Positions 1 to 9,484 are shown, counted from the stretch's first letter. The stretch is DNA of 17,665 nucleotides from Chromera velia (GCA_018398765.1 JAHBMJ010000435.1:20001-37665), one strand, 5' to 3'. Translations and numbers: made by a program. The notes: generated from the letters alone by a model not told the origin.

Positions 1-574
1 ATACGGCACATGCAGCCCATACAAATGCCAAAGGCACAGCGGCATCGGACTTGCAGCGCCCGGCCCTCCCTCGCACCTTCCGTTGCCGTCTCCGCTGCCT
101 CTTCCAGCTTTTTCTCCGCCTCTGCCTCTGGGGCCTCTTCAAAGAGAACCTTGTCCTCCTCGTCTGCAGTTGTGGTGCCGAGTGCCTCAATCTCGGCCTC
201 TTCGTCTTCTGCATGCGCGGCCACAATGTCGTCGTGAGGAAAGGCGCCGTAGAGGAGGTAGACGACGGCCCTATCGTTGGAAGTCACCTATCTGTACCTG
301 AAACCCTCAATTCTGTCCCCAGTCACAGACAGCGTGTACCCGTCAATGGTAGTCAGGGTGCCATTGGTCTGGCCGAGCTCTCTCAGCTCTTCCCCCACTG
401 ACAATATGCCTGTTCACGAAGTCGCTGGTGGAGGGAGCGGAGGCACTGAAGACGGAAGAGACGCCGCAGAGCTGAGATCCGGGCTGCACGAAGATAGTAT
501 AGTTCTCATTCAGCTCGAAGTGGGTGTTTAGAATGCTGTAACCGTTCGGGAACCATTGTGCGTACACGCGTGGG
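1..574 (-). pseudogene. fasciclin (FAS1) domain protein fragment, interrupted; 3' end beyond window
   Basis: Read on the minus strand from about 574 after a possible acceptor (CCCTAG). The order of motifs matches a FAS1 fold, an extracellular adhesion or cell-surface domain: NYTIFVQPGSQL (the usual T-x-F-x-P strand), then FVNRHIVSG (the H-x-x-x-G turn), GTLTTIDGYTLSV (the T-L-x-G-x-x-L-x-V strand pair), and SNDRAVVYLLYGAFP (the closing strand). Two lesions break it. The first half and second half are in different frames, joined if one G is removed from the G5 run at 392-396. An in-frame TAG lies at 288-290, and the same frame stays open for 95 codons beyond it to the window edge. The part after the domain is acidic (EEDKVLFEEAPEAEAEKK) and ends in a Cys-rich patch (CRCAFGICMGCMC). 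The start, any signal peptide and the true C-terminus are not visible. A pseudogene, a sequencing error or an unusual short intron are all possible. Confidence 0.5.
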
Positions 575-593
575 CTAGGGTATTTCTATTTTA

Positions 594-624
594 TAAGTGC
601 CCCCCGCTTCGCTTTCCGGGGCCA
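594..624 (+). repeat. direct repeat copy 1 (GC-rich hairpin unit)
   Basis: Begins TAAGTGCCCCCCGC and ends GGGGCCA, 31 bp. It is nearly identical to copy 2 at 718-750 in the same orientation, differing only by a 2-bp CG deletion. C and G runs at its two ends can pair into a short hairpin. The two copies bracket the TGCATGC motif pair. Confidence 0.75.
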
Positions 625-668
625 TTAACTTTGTTTTTTGTCATGCGCAGTGCTGCATGGTTCCATGC

Positions 669-702
669 ATGCAAACTACATATATGCAAGTCCATGCATG
701 CG
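669..702. promoter_or_regulatory. paired TCCATGCATGC motifs, candidate cis-element
   Basis: TCCATGCATGC occurs twice in direct orientation about 30 bp apart, between the two GC-rich direct repeats and upstream of the minus-strand FAS1 gene. TGCATGC(A) is a known recognition core of some ApiAP2-type factors in apicomplexans. Whether it acts that way here is inference. Confidence 0.3.
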
Positions 703-717
703 CTGGGAAAAGTTTGG

Positions 718-750
718 TAAGTGCCCCCCGCTTCGCTTTCCGCGGGGCCA
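718..750 (+). repeat. direct repeat copy 2 (GC-rich hairpin unit)
   Basis: A 33-bp copy of the unit at 594-624 with an extra CG. Here CCCCGC and GCGGGG give a perfect 6-bp stem with a 10-nt loop. Confidence 0.75.
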
Positions 751-2044
751 CCGGAAGTGGGCGGCACTTAATTGTCCGCGCGTTGAAGAAAGATAGATTT
801 CACGCTTTCCGGGATCGTTCGCACGCTTGCGGTCGCTTGCGTGCGTCAGATCACTGAAGGCCCTTTACACCCTCGGACGGAGACCAGCCCCTCCGTATAG
901 TATAGTGCCCCAATGTGCCCCAGCATGTGCCCAGCTCATGCATACGATACCATCATTGCAGTTCTTTTCCTTCCAACATCATCCAAAATCTTCAGACGCA
1001 TTCCGACGCTATGTCCCTCAGCAAGACCAAAGACGTCGAAACCGAGGATGGTACAGAGCGAGGTGAACAAGACAAGAACGGCAACGTAATTTTTGTTTAC
1101 AGAAAATCCGAAGTTGGGTCCTGCAGAACCGTGCACACGTAGCCTCTGCGGTTGCGACGTACGGGGAGAGACGCGAGGCCGGGTGAAAGGAGACCGGTCC
1201 TCAACTTTCACGCATTTTCTGTTTTTCCTCTCTTGCGGCTTTTTGCTGCTTGATCGGGAAGATCCCCGTGATCGATTTGCTCAATCAACCCTGGAGATTT
1301 GAGGTGAGTGATGCGAACTGAAGGGATCAAACGGACGCTCTGTGTAACGGGAGAAAAAGATAAGTCTTCTCGCACACGTGTGAACCTCATCACACAGTCT
1401 CTCTGCATGATAAAAAATATGTGGTGACAAAGTTCTGTTTTTTACGGCTGTTTGGTATCGGTCTTTGTCTGGACATGAGATTCTTCAAAGGTTTCCTCGA
1501 TCGATGGCGTACTTGAATTTCCTCTCAGTCTTTTCTTCTTCCTTCTCCGCACTCTCGCCGTATATTTTATATTGATGAGTCACCACTGCGTACAGATCCC
1601 CATCTTTGCTTTATTCCGCTCCTTTTTTTGTCGCGTCCCTGTCTTCTGGTACCGCTGTGCTCCGTCTCGTCGGTCGCCTGTTCCCACCTCACCCACTGTC
1701 GCTTTCTGCGTCTCCTTTCCGATAGATCCGAAGAATTCAAAGCTTCTGACTCTATTGTGTGTGGAATTGGATGTCGCCATCAACTGACGCATTGTTGACT
1801 TTTTTTGCTTACGCACCCAATCTGCCAGCCGCCCAAAGGCTCCCCCCTCCGACGACCTTGTCGGTACCCGATTCGAAGTTCTCTCGCGGTGCTTTCACAG
1901 ACCAACGAAAGAAAACAGAACACCCCAAAAAACTTCTCACATCCTTCCTACACTCTTTCTGTCTTCCTCTACTTCAGTTCTGAAAGGGGCATTCATCTTC
2001 TCTGCCTCACTCAGGCGGGCTTCACCCCTCATCTTCCCTTCTGA

Positions 2045-2149
2045 ATGCGCACCCCCCGCCTTCCTTGCTTGCTCGCATGCCTCTTCTCATATCTACGTGC
2101 TCGAAGACTCACAGGCACCTGTTGTTGCATACATAGAAGTCTGCAGAGT
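2045..2149 (+). other. possible N-terminal organelle presequence
   Basis: The ATG at 2045, directly after a TGA, is in frame with the conserved protein and adds 35 residues starting MRTPRLPCLLACLFSYLRAR. The extension has several Arg, no acidic residue, and a hydrophobic run (CLLACLFSYL) near its start, as in signal or mitochondrial presequences. The alternative is that translation starts at ATG 2150, or that CTGCAG at 2141-2146 is a 5'-UTR acceptor. Cellular location is therefore unresolved. Confidence 0.4.
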
Positions 2150-2633
2150 ATGGCCGGAGTTTGGCAGGCCACCAACTTCCTGTTTCCTGCGGAGGATGAG
2201 CTGGGGATGGACGAGTACATCGGTCGGATTCTGGATCAGAATTGGCCCAGCGAGCCCGAGAACCGATACGTAGACGAGGTGTTCAAGCTGCTCCAAAGGA
2301 GGGTCGGTTGGTCGGTCTGTTTGTTTGTATAATTTTTTGTGCGCTTGTGTGCGTGTTGTAGCTCTCTTTCAGACTAGAAAGAAAGTGCCGTGTTCGATCC
2401 GGGCCTCTTTTGTGCGTGCTGCCTCCGAAGAAAGGGCAGAAGACAGACTCGGGAAAATTTCGCCTTGGGGATTTCTTCTTTTCCTTGTGAAGTCGATTAG
2501 TCGACTGAAGGAAGGAAGAGTTTTGCTTGCATTGATGGATGGATGGATTGATTGCTCTTTCCTCTCTTCTTCCCCTTTCTTTGCACGCGTGAATTCTGTC
2601 TCTCGCATGATGAAGCAAGATGCGATTCGATTC

Positions 2634-2694
<61 letters not shown>

Positions 2695-5296
2695 CTTGGC
2701 TTCCTTCCAATTCGGCCAGGCCGTCTCGCTCTGCGTGCGCAGGTGAGTGCATCGACAATAACACTTCATTCTTTTTCTTTCTTTCTCTCTCCCTCTCTCT
2801 ATCTTTGTCTGTCTGTCTGTTTGGTCCGTGTCCTCTGAGGGTGCCTGCAGGTCGCGGAAGTAGAGCCGACTGCTGTGGTCGTGCCATTCGGGGGGCGGGC
2901 GTCGGGATTTGCCATGAAGGGGAGCGATTTGGATGCGCAGGTCATTCAGGCAGGCAGGGGGGGGGGGGTTGGAGTGAGTGAGGGGGTTAATTCTCTGGAA
3001 ATACTTCCTTATTCTCTCCTTTCCTCTCTTCTTTTTTCAGCCTTTTCGTCTTTCTGCATTGTTTCTCTTGCTATCTGTTTCTCTGTCTGTTGGCATCTGT
3101 CTGTCTTGCCACTGTTTTGAGTGCAGCACCCAGAGGAACGGCCTTGCCTTCTGTCTGTCTGTCTCTCCCTTTTTCTGCATATCCCTTCTCCATCACATCA
3201 CAAGGATGGTCTGCCCTCTTTCTGATCAAGGAAGCGTGTCCTCCTTCTTGCACGGTTACCCATGTACATGCACTGTGATGGTGGTGGCAAACCAATTGAA
3301 TTGAGTGGATCGAGGGGGGCCCGTGTGGAGGGCGCTGCATTGCATTGCGTGCAGGTCCTGATTCTGAACTCTGAACACCCGGAGCACCCGAACACCATGC
3401 CCCCGCAGCTGTTCGTCACGGACCCCGACGACCCCCCGTCCGGGGAGGGGGAGGGGCCGTGGAGGCAGAGGACAGTCGCCTTTCTGGGGGTGCGTTTGTT
3501 CCGTTCAATCGTCTGAATTTCTTTCTTTTTCAGGCTTTCTCTGTGGGGAGAGAGAGAGAGAGAAAGAAAGAAAGAAAAAAAACAGAAAAGAAAGAAAGAA
3601 AAAGCAACAAACAGATAAGGAAAAGAAAGGTTCTTCTTTCTGCCTAGTCAGCAAGATGGAAAAAGTTGAAAAGAGGGATAGAGAGAATCCATCCGTGTCT
3701 CTCTCTTTTGTCCACGACAATTCTTCTTATCGGTCTGTCAGTGAGAGGTGGAGCCGGTACAATCAATATGTGAGGGAATGGATAAACAAAACAAATCGCT
3801 GCGTTCGTGATACACGATTGAATCGGTGCGAGCGTGTGTGAGTGAGTGAGTGCAGAAGGTAAACCGAAACATCTGGAGGCTCAAAACTGCTCAGTTCAGC
3901 CTCCAGTCATTTGTCCAGACATCTAATCTGGTTGTGAGAACGTCCTTCGCCGATCTGGGTGGCATCGTCTCGGATCTCTCGGCGTCCTGTGCCACCGGGG
4001 TGGCTGCTTGCGTCATGTTCCGATGGTCAGTTCGTTCTTGTGGCGGCTTTTCTTTTCTTTTGTTTTCTTGGATAGGGAGGGAGGGACGGACTGAAGTCCC
4101 TCTTTGTATTGCGATTTGTCGGGTACAAAGAGGTGAATGAATGAGTGAGTGAGCGTTTGGAGGAACGCGAAGTTCCGGGAGGAGTGCGTTCATGCCTCCA
4201 GGGTTTGAGAAGCGAGAAATGTGCAGTCTCTCTCTCTCTCTTTCTCTCTCCCTCTCTGTGCGTGTGAGGCTGGGGTTGCAGTTTTGGGACCTCTCTGTAC
4301 CTGTGCGGTTGATTGCCGCAGTAAAGGGAAAAGAAAGGAAGAGAGGCAGACAGAAAAATAAGATAAGAAAAAAGAAGAGAAGACAAGAGTGAGTGCATGA
4401 GTTCCGAAGCAGTTGAAAGAAATCGGGATGGAAGGAAGCAGCTGTTGCGGTTCCCAACTCCATCTGCTTGTATGTCTGTCTGCCCTATGTATGTATGGCT
4501 CTATACCACTTTTCTTCCTCCCTCTAAAGCTTGAGTGGCTGGCGAAGGGACGAGGTTGCGTGTCTGCCTGCATGTGTTGATTGATTGATGGATTGTTTGA
4601 TTGTTCCTGCCTGCTCTTCTGCAGGTACGCCGAGTTGTGCCCAGAGGTGGGGCTCTTGGGGCGTCTGGTGAAGATCTGGAATAAGCGGTTGATGGAGGAG
4701 GGGGTGCTGTGCGCAGGCAACGACGTTAGTTCGTCGGCAGGGAAGGGAGGGAGGGAGGGAGGGGAACATTTTTGCAGTTGGATTTCCTTTCGTTCGACAT
4801 TCGCTCTTGTTTTCTTTTTCATGCCTTCCTCCCAGGAACGTCTTTTCTTCTTTCTTTTCTCCACGCACAAGGAGCATTCGCCGAGAAAAAAAAAAAAAAC
4901 AGGAACGTACACAGCAGGGTTGACTGCTCGTTTGCATCCTTGCTTCATTCTTCGGTTGGTTGGTTGGTTGCAGAAGCTGCCGAGCTACGCCGTGATTGTC
5001 CTGGTTCTCCGCTTCCTGACTGAGTTCCACCCTGTGTTCCGGTACTGGACGCCCGCCCTCTGGAAGGACTCGACGGGGCGGGTACTGCCTGCAGGTGAGG
5101 GAGGGAGGAGTGAGGGGGTGGAACGGACTCTGTGAGTGTGTGTGTGTGGTGNGGGGGGGGGGGGGAGGCGTGACAGAGAGAGAGTCTTCTCTGTCTCTGT
5201 GTGACAGAGAGAGAGTCTTCTCTGTCTCTGTCTATTCTGTGTCTCTTGTGCACAAGATGCGAAGACGAGAGGGGAAAGAAAGAAACATGTACCCTG

Positions 5297-5344
<48 letters not shown>

Positions 5345-8300
5345 TGTGTCTGTGAGTCTACGTGCCGATGAAGTCTTTCGGAGAAGGGCGAGCCTTGCAG
5401 GGTTGGACTTTGGATTCGATTGAGAAAGACAAAAAGAAAGAAAGCATTGGTGTTCGAACGCATTCGCACTGACTCTCGATAAATCTGCTCACGTATTCTT
5501 TCTATGCATCCCTACAGTCATGCCTCTCTTTCTCTTTTGTTGTCTTCTCTTCACTCTATCAGGCTGCTTCTACGATGCGGTCATCGGGAAGGTTCAAGAA
5601 GATGACGGCAGATCTGTCGACAGGGTGGTGGAGTGGAAAAAGGTGGACCTTCGTCAGGCTGTGGTCAGCTTCTTCGGCAATTTCTTTCTTTGTTTCTTTC
5701 TCTTTCTCTATCTTTGTATCTTCCTTCCTTGCTTTCGTTCTTTCTTTCTTTCTCTGTTTCTTTGTTTCTCTCCGTCTTCGTGTCTATCTGTCTCCCTTGA
5801 TTGATTTCTTTGGATGTTTGTGTGTTTGTCTGTTTCGGGATCCACGTCTGCAAAGGACTTACTTATGCACGCGTCTGCTGTACTCATATGGGCAGCGTGA
5901 CTGCTTCATGCCAGGAGGCTCGGGCTGCACGACATGAGAGAGAGAGAGAGACATCGGGAAGGAGGAAAGGAAAGAAGCAAAGCAAAAGAAGTCCATGACG
6001 CCAACCGGACCCCGTCCTTCCTTTCTGTAGATAGACAGACTTGCTTTCTTTCTACCGATATGCATATCAGTCGCTGTACCTGAAACAGAAGCAAATTTTT
6101 TGGGGGGGGAACATGCCTCAGAAAAGGGACATGCAGGTGGGCATGCATGGTCAAAAGCCCCCCTGAGTGGCATTGTATGTGAGTGTGTTAATATTGATGT
6201 TAATATATGCACTCCGTTGCCAAGCCATCCTGAGAAAACATACACACGCACCCGTGAATGAAGAAATGAACTCATTCATGTGTGCGTACAAACAGGACAA
6301 GTTCGTCAACAAGCCCTGGGGCGCGATTGATTTCACCGTCAAACCCCGGGACCGTCAGCACTTGTTGGACGAAATCAGAGGAACAGCAGAAGGAGACAGG
6401 CCGCAGATCAGCCCGACCCGTCTCCTCCTCGACTTCTTCACGTCAGTGTGCTGCGTCGTTTTTCTTTCTTTCTTTCTTTCTTTCTTTTGGGTTATTGATA
6501 TGCATGTGGATTATTGATATACGTGTTCCGTTTCATATGTCCACAAATGTATTTAAATAGAGTCAGAGAGATCCGATCTCTTCTTTTTTGCGTTTCGTTG
6601 AGAACGTAGCATAAGATGATATCTGCCTACGTGCATCGATGTGATGTGAAAGAAAAAACAAAACAACCCGGTGGAGGGTGCCGCCACGTTTCGTGAAGTC
6701 CATCCGAGCCTTCCGCGGTCCACTCGTTCTGGTTGACTGTCTGTCATCCTTACATTCGCATATGCTCTTCTTCGGTCAAAACTACAAACCTTTAAAGGAA
6801 AACGCTGTAGGGAAAGTACAGCCGCATGTATTATTCGTTGGTTTAGCTCGGCCTAGGGTCACGAATTTTGTGTCCGTCCATCTGGGCGAGATCTGGACTC
6901 AGCGGAGCGAGGGAGTGTGCACACGCTTGTTTCATTGGGTTTGGTTCGGGCCTTCACATATATACAGATTAAGTTTGGGCACTTTATTATTTATTCACAT
7001 GAACTGTGTGTGCATGTGCGTGCAGGTTCATCGGAGCGAATCGGGTGCTTCCGTTCCGTGACTTCTTTGACATCAAGGAGCCGTTCAAGCTCACGGAGGC
7101 CATTTGTGTCGCCGGCAGGAAGACAGCGGAGCTGCTCAAAATTTGCGTCGACCTGCTGCCCCCCCACCCATGGGATAACCCCAACGGAGAGGGAGAGGGA
7201 CAGGGGGGCCCTTCCTTCACGGATCTGAGGCGAGGCCAGGCCATCCTGGAATCCATCTTCGGCGCCAACGTTCCCTGTCTGGTCTATCGTCAGTCTCTTT
7301 TCTTTCTTTCTTTCGTTCCCTCTTTCTTTTTTCCCTTTCGTCGTCTCTGAATACACACATATTCTTCTCTCTTCTTCTTCTGGTTCAAAAGAGGGACCTT
7401 CAGGGGTGTCGGTCATTTTCTCCTTCCTCCCGCATGCATTTCGTCTGCACGATCGATCGGTGTTTGCATGAATGTGTGGATTCGATTGGTAATGCGCGTA
7501 GCCCTGCGAGCGGAAAGAACGCTCTCTGCCCTCTCTCGCCACTCCAGAGTGTCTTTCCATTCTGTGTTTTGGGGGGCAGGGGGATCAGCTGTTTGCGTGT
7601 GCTTCTGTAATCTTCCGTGGTCGTAATAAGACAAGTTCCCTCGAGCCCTCACTGGGTCGGTGTGCCCTCCTTCCGTCAGTGTACCTAGCAGCGCGAATCG
7701 ATGCGTTTTGTTTAGGACGCACCCCCTTTCCGGAGCGCCGCTTTGAACCTCTGCATGCGCCACGCGATGTGTTGTGTTGTCTGACTGTTTTTGAGAGATC
7801 CACTGTCGTTCAGAGAAGCAAGGGGTTGGGCGTTAGAAGAGAATTTTAGTTGTTCGGTCGGTGTAAAGAGACTTCGCACATGTCTAGCTCAGCAGTCGAA
7901 GAGGCTTTTTATCTTTCATGCCTTACTCACTGTCTGATTTGAGTGACAAACGTACATGCAGCCACTCATACTCATCTGTATGGCCCTCGGTCTGATCATG
8001 CATTCATCCCTTCCCTCCTTCACTCCCTGCCTCCCTCTGACTACCTGCTCAACTCTTTGCATCCTCAATCGGTTGCGCCATCGCATGTTGAATGGCTGAA
8101 TGCAGACAGGCAATGCCCCACTGATGCCCAACTGCCAGCCCCCGCAGAGTATCCGACCCCCGACCCTCTGGGGGAAGAGCCTCCACACAAAGTTCAGAAG
8201 ATGACGACTGGAGAGATCCAAAACGCACTTGACACCTACACCGACACACCCTTCTTCCCTAACCATGCCGACATGCCCCTCCCCGAACACCGCATCCCAC

Positions 8301-9421
8301 CCCCACGCACCCCCGGTGTTCCGACACTCGCTGCCGATTTGTCTAACGCCTCTACTGAAACCACCAGCTCACCCGCTCCCGTCCCTCCGGCCCCCTCCCG
8401 TGCTCGGGGCTTCCCGCCTTCCTCTCCGCCGCGCCGAGTTCGTGTGACGAGGGGTGCGGACGAGAGAGACAGGATGAGGGAGGAGGGCGAGAGAGGCTGG
8501 GTGAGAGAGGAGGACGAGAGAGGCAGGAGGAGAGATGAGAGCGCATGGGGGTGGGGGGAGAAAAGGGAAAGCAGACATTCAGGCAAACCCGCCCCCCTCT
8601 CTGCCGGCAGTTCATCAGAATCCGAATCCCCCCGTCCGCACACACAAAGGGGAACAGGGAAAGCGAGAGGAGACGGGGGAGGTGGAAGGAGTGAAAGCAA
8701 CAATGCCTCTTCGCACTCTAGTGAGCTTTACCCGAGATCCCCTCGCAGGAACAGGGAGAGAGAGACGGACAGGCGCAGGGACTTAGGGGAACAGCACCGC
8801 GTCAGAAACACACCCCCGCACTCCCTTTCCCCTCCGCCCCGTGGAGCCCGACTTCGCCCCCTTCCTCGATACAGAGATTGGGAGCGATCGGAACAGAAAT
8901 GGGTCAGAGGGAACGACGTGAGCTTTTCTGAGAAGTCTCACTGGACAACAGAGACACAGATAGAGAGGGAAAGGGAATGGGAGGAAGAAACAGAACGTAC
9001 ACGAGAAAGAGAGAGACGGGAAAGGCAAAGAGAAGAAAGAGACGAAGAAGAGGACGAGGAGAGAGAGAGACAGCGGGAGTCATGGAAAATGCTGAAGCAG
9101 ACTCGGAGAGAGGAGGCAGAAAGAGAAGCACGAGAGGCATTCGAACGAGTGCAAAATCTGGAAATGCAAAGAGACTTGCTGCTACTCGACATAGAAACAG
9201 AGAAAGCGAAAAGAATAGCAGAGAAAAGAAAAGAAAGAGCTGACGAGTTGAGCAGAAAGGCAGAAGAAAGCTTGGTCAGTGCTCCCAACAGGGCTGTCGC
9301 CTCTGCGTCTGCGTCTGCTGCTGTGTCCGAGAGAAGATCCCCCTCATACAGACGATATGCGAGGACAGAGATGCCGGATGGAGATTGGGAAATGGACTGG
9401 GGGGATTCCTTTCCCTCTTAG
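2045..9421 (+). CDS. non-canonical poly(A)/poly(U) RNA polymerase (Cid1/TUTase-like nucleotidyltransferase), 10 exons
   Basis: Exons: 2045 (or 2150)-2302, 2851-2940, 3355-3489, 3856-4025, 4625-4724, 4974-5094, 5563-5663, 6296-6441, 7026-7288, 7962-9421. All phases agree, giving 912 residues from the ATG at 2150 or 947 from the ATG at 2045. Family role: adding A or U to RNA 3' ends. Numbering from 2150: the glycine-rich nucleotide motif is PFGGRASGF (63-71), the metal-binding pair is in GSDLD (D77, D79), and the third Asp is D166 in IVSDLS. The central domain follows: LLGRLVKIWNKRL (193-205), LPSYAVIVLVLRFL (about 218-231), and the PAP-associated part LLLDFFTFIG plus DFFDIKEPF (to 359). The Ser of the usual FGS is Gly (G66), and no His is evident at the Cid1 uridine-selecting position, so A versus U preference cannot be read. 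The last exon encodes residues 427-912: Pro-rich, then Arg/Glu/Ser-rich, then a long charged helix (about 755-866). The exon 7 donor is the least certain; 5642 also keeps frame. Confidence 0.82.
2303..2850 (+). other. intron 1 of the polymerase gene
   Basis: GTCGGT donor, CTGCAG acceptor, phase 0. It contains the compound (TC)n(TG)n tract at 2635-2694 and GATG/GATT tetranucleotide runs near 2533. Long open frames here on either strand come from the microsatellite and are not genes. Confidence 0.75.
2635..2694 (+). repeat. compound (TC)n(TG)n microsatellite
   Basis: About 33 bp of alternating T/C run straight into about 27 bp of alternating T/G within intron 1. The same arrangement recurs in intron 6. 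Confidence 0.95.
2941..3354 (+). other. intron 2 of the polymerase gene
   Basis: GTCATT donor, GTGCAG acceptor, phase 0. It holds a 12-G run (2957-2968) and a long T/C-rich stretch rich in CTGT repeats. Confidence 0.75.
3490..3855 (+). other. intron 3 of the polymerase gene
   Basis: GTGCGT donor and GTGCAG acceptor preceded by GAGTGAGTGAG. Unlike the other introns it carries a purine-rich (GA)n/(GAAA)n tract at about 3549-3600. AAG at 3856-3858 could be intronic without changing frame. Confidence 0.7.
4026..4624 (+). other. intron 4 of the polymerase gene
   Basis: GTCAGT donor, CTGCAG acceptor, phase 2, so a Trp codon is split. It contains GAATGAGTGAGT repeats (about 4132-4155), a CT tract (4226-4256) and TTGA repeats. 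Confidence 0.75.
4725..4973 (+). other. intron 5 of the polymerase gene
   Basis: GTTAGT donor, phase 0. The acceptor TTGCAG follows a (GGTT)n run directly. It includes a GGGA repeat and a 14-A run. Confidence 0.75.
5152..5165 (+). other. ambiguous base N before a 13-G run
   Basis: The only N in the window is at 5152, followed by 13 G. This points to uncertain base calling or assembly inside a homopolymer in intron 6. Confidence 0.9.
5170..5231 (+). repeat. perfect 31-bp tandem duplication
   Basis: Two identical adjacent 31-bp units (5170-5200 and 5201-5231), each starting GTGACAGAGAGAGAG and ending TCTCTGTCTCTGT. The GACAGAGA and TCTCTGTC parts within a unit are complementary. Confidence 0.95.
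5301..5349 (+). repeat. compound (TC)n(TG)n microsatellite
   Basis: The second compound tract in the same order and on the same strand as that in intron 1, here in intron 6. Confidence 0.95.
5664..6295 (+). other. intron 7 of the polymerase gene
   Basis: Proposed GTCAGC donor at 5664 (GTGGAC at 5643 also keeps phase 0), AAACAG acceptor. It begins with a long TTTC/CTTT-rich tract and ends with a strong hairpin just upstream of the acceptor (6246-6287). Confidence 0.6.
6246..6287 (+). repeat. 16-bp inverted repeat next to a splice acceptor
   Basis: Left arm ACGCACCCGTGAATGA (6246-6261), 10-nt loop, right arm TCATTCATGTGTGCGT (6272-6287). Fourteen Watson-Crick pairs plus one G-U pair are possible. 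The acceptor AG is at 6294-6295, seven bases past the stem. Confidence 0.85.
6442..7025 (+). other. intron 8 of the polymerase gene
   Basis: GTCAGT donor, GTGCAG acceptor, phase 2. It contains a (TTTC)n run at about 6459-6488 and is otherwise mixed sequence with no supported gene. Confidence 0.75.
7289..7961 (+). other. intron 9 of the polymerase gene
   Basis: GTCAGT donor, ATGCAG acceptor, phase 1, joining to a split Pro codon. It is pyrimidine-rich at its start; no gene is visible. Confidence 0.7.
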
Positions 9422-9484
9422 GGGGATTCCTTTCCCTCTCAGGGGGATTCCTTTCCCTCTCAGGGGGATTCCTTTCCCCCTCGT
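9401..9484 (+). repeat. 21-bp coding tandem repeat spanning the stop codon
   Basis: Four units of 21 bp, each containing GGGGATTCCTTTCCC and encoding GDSFPS plus one more codon. Unit 1 ends in TAG (the stop, 9419-9421), units 2 and 3 end in CAG at the same place, and unit 4 diverges to CGT. In the polymerase frame the reading stays open for 44 more codons to a TGA at 9554-9556. Confidence 0.95.

Larger units (their letters stand above)
575..2044. other. divergent intergenic region
   Basis: No gene is supported here. It separates the minus-strand FAS1 fragment from the plus-strand polymerase, so it should hold both promoters and 5' UTRs. It contains a 31/33-bp direct repeat (594 and 718), paired TCCATGCATGC motifs, a CGCACGC/GCGTGCG hairpin (820-826 with 839-845), and a C/T-rich stretch (about 1500-2040) leading up to the polymerase start. 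Around 936-1211 the minus strand has an open frame with a hydrophobic stretch (VAVLVLFTSLCTILGF) and the plus strand has a short ATG frame at 1011. Neither can be tied to a gene. Confidence 0.6.
5095..5562 (+). other. intron 6 of the polymerase gene
   Basis: GTGAGG donor, TATCAG acceptor, phase 1. It contains an ambiguous base followed by a G run (5152-5165), a perfect 31-bp tandem duplication (5170-5231) and a second (TC)n(TG)n tract. Confidence 0.7.

Noticed and set aside
288-290. TAG as a sense codon (Gln) in this genome
   Set aside because: Two in-frame TAGs (here and 9419) tempted this reading, but one lies in a gene that also has a frameshift and the coiled-coil gene itself appears to end in TAG. 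Too little evidence for a changed code.
361-410. Tiny intron (GTCAGT to GGCCAG, under 40 nt) explaining the FAS1 frame change
   Set aside because: It would remove residues that fit the FAS1 pattern after HIVSG, and it is far shorter than every other intron here; a one-base shift in the G5 run is simpler.
2369-2887. Long minus-strand open frame
   Set aside because: It runs across the (TC)n(TG)n tract and encodes only HTHT and RERE repeats; it is antisense to an intron and an exon of a well-supported gene.
8236-8703. Minus-strand open frame of about 155 codons within the last polymerase exon
   Set aside because: Shadow of the purine-biased Arg/Glu-rich coding strand; composition is Ser/Leu/Pro only and has no start context or splice support.
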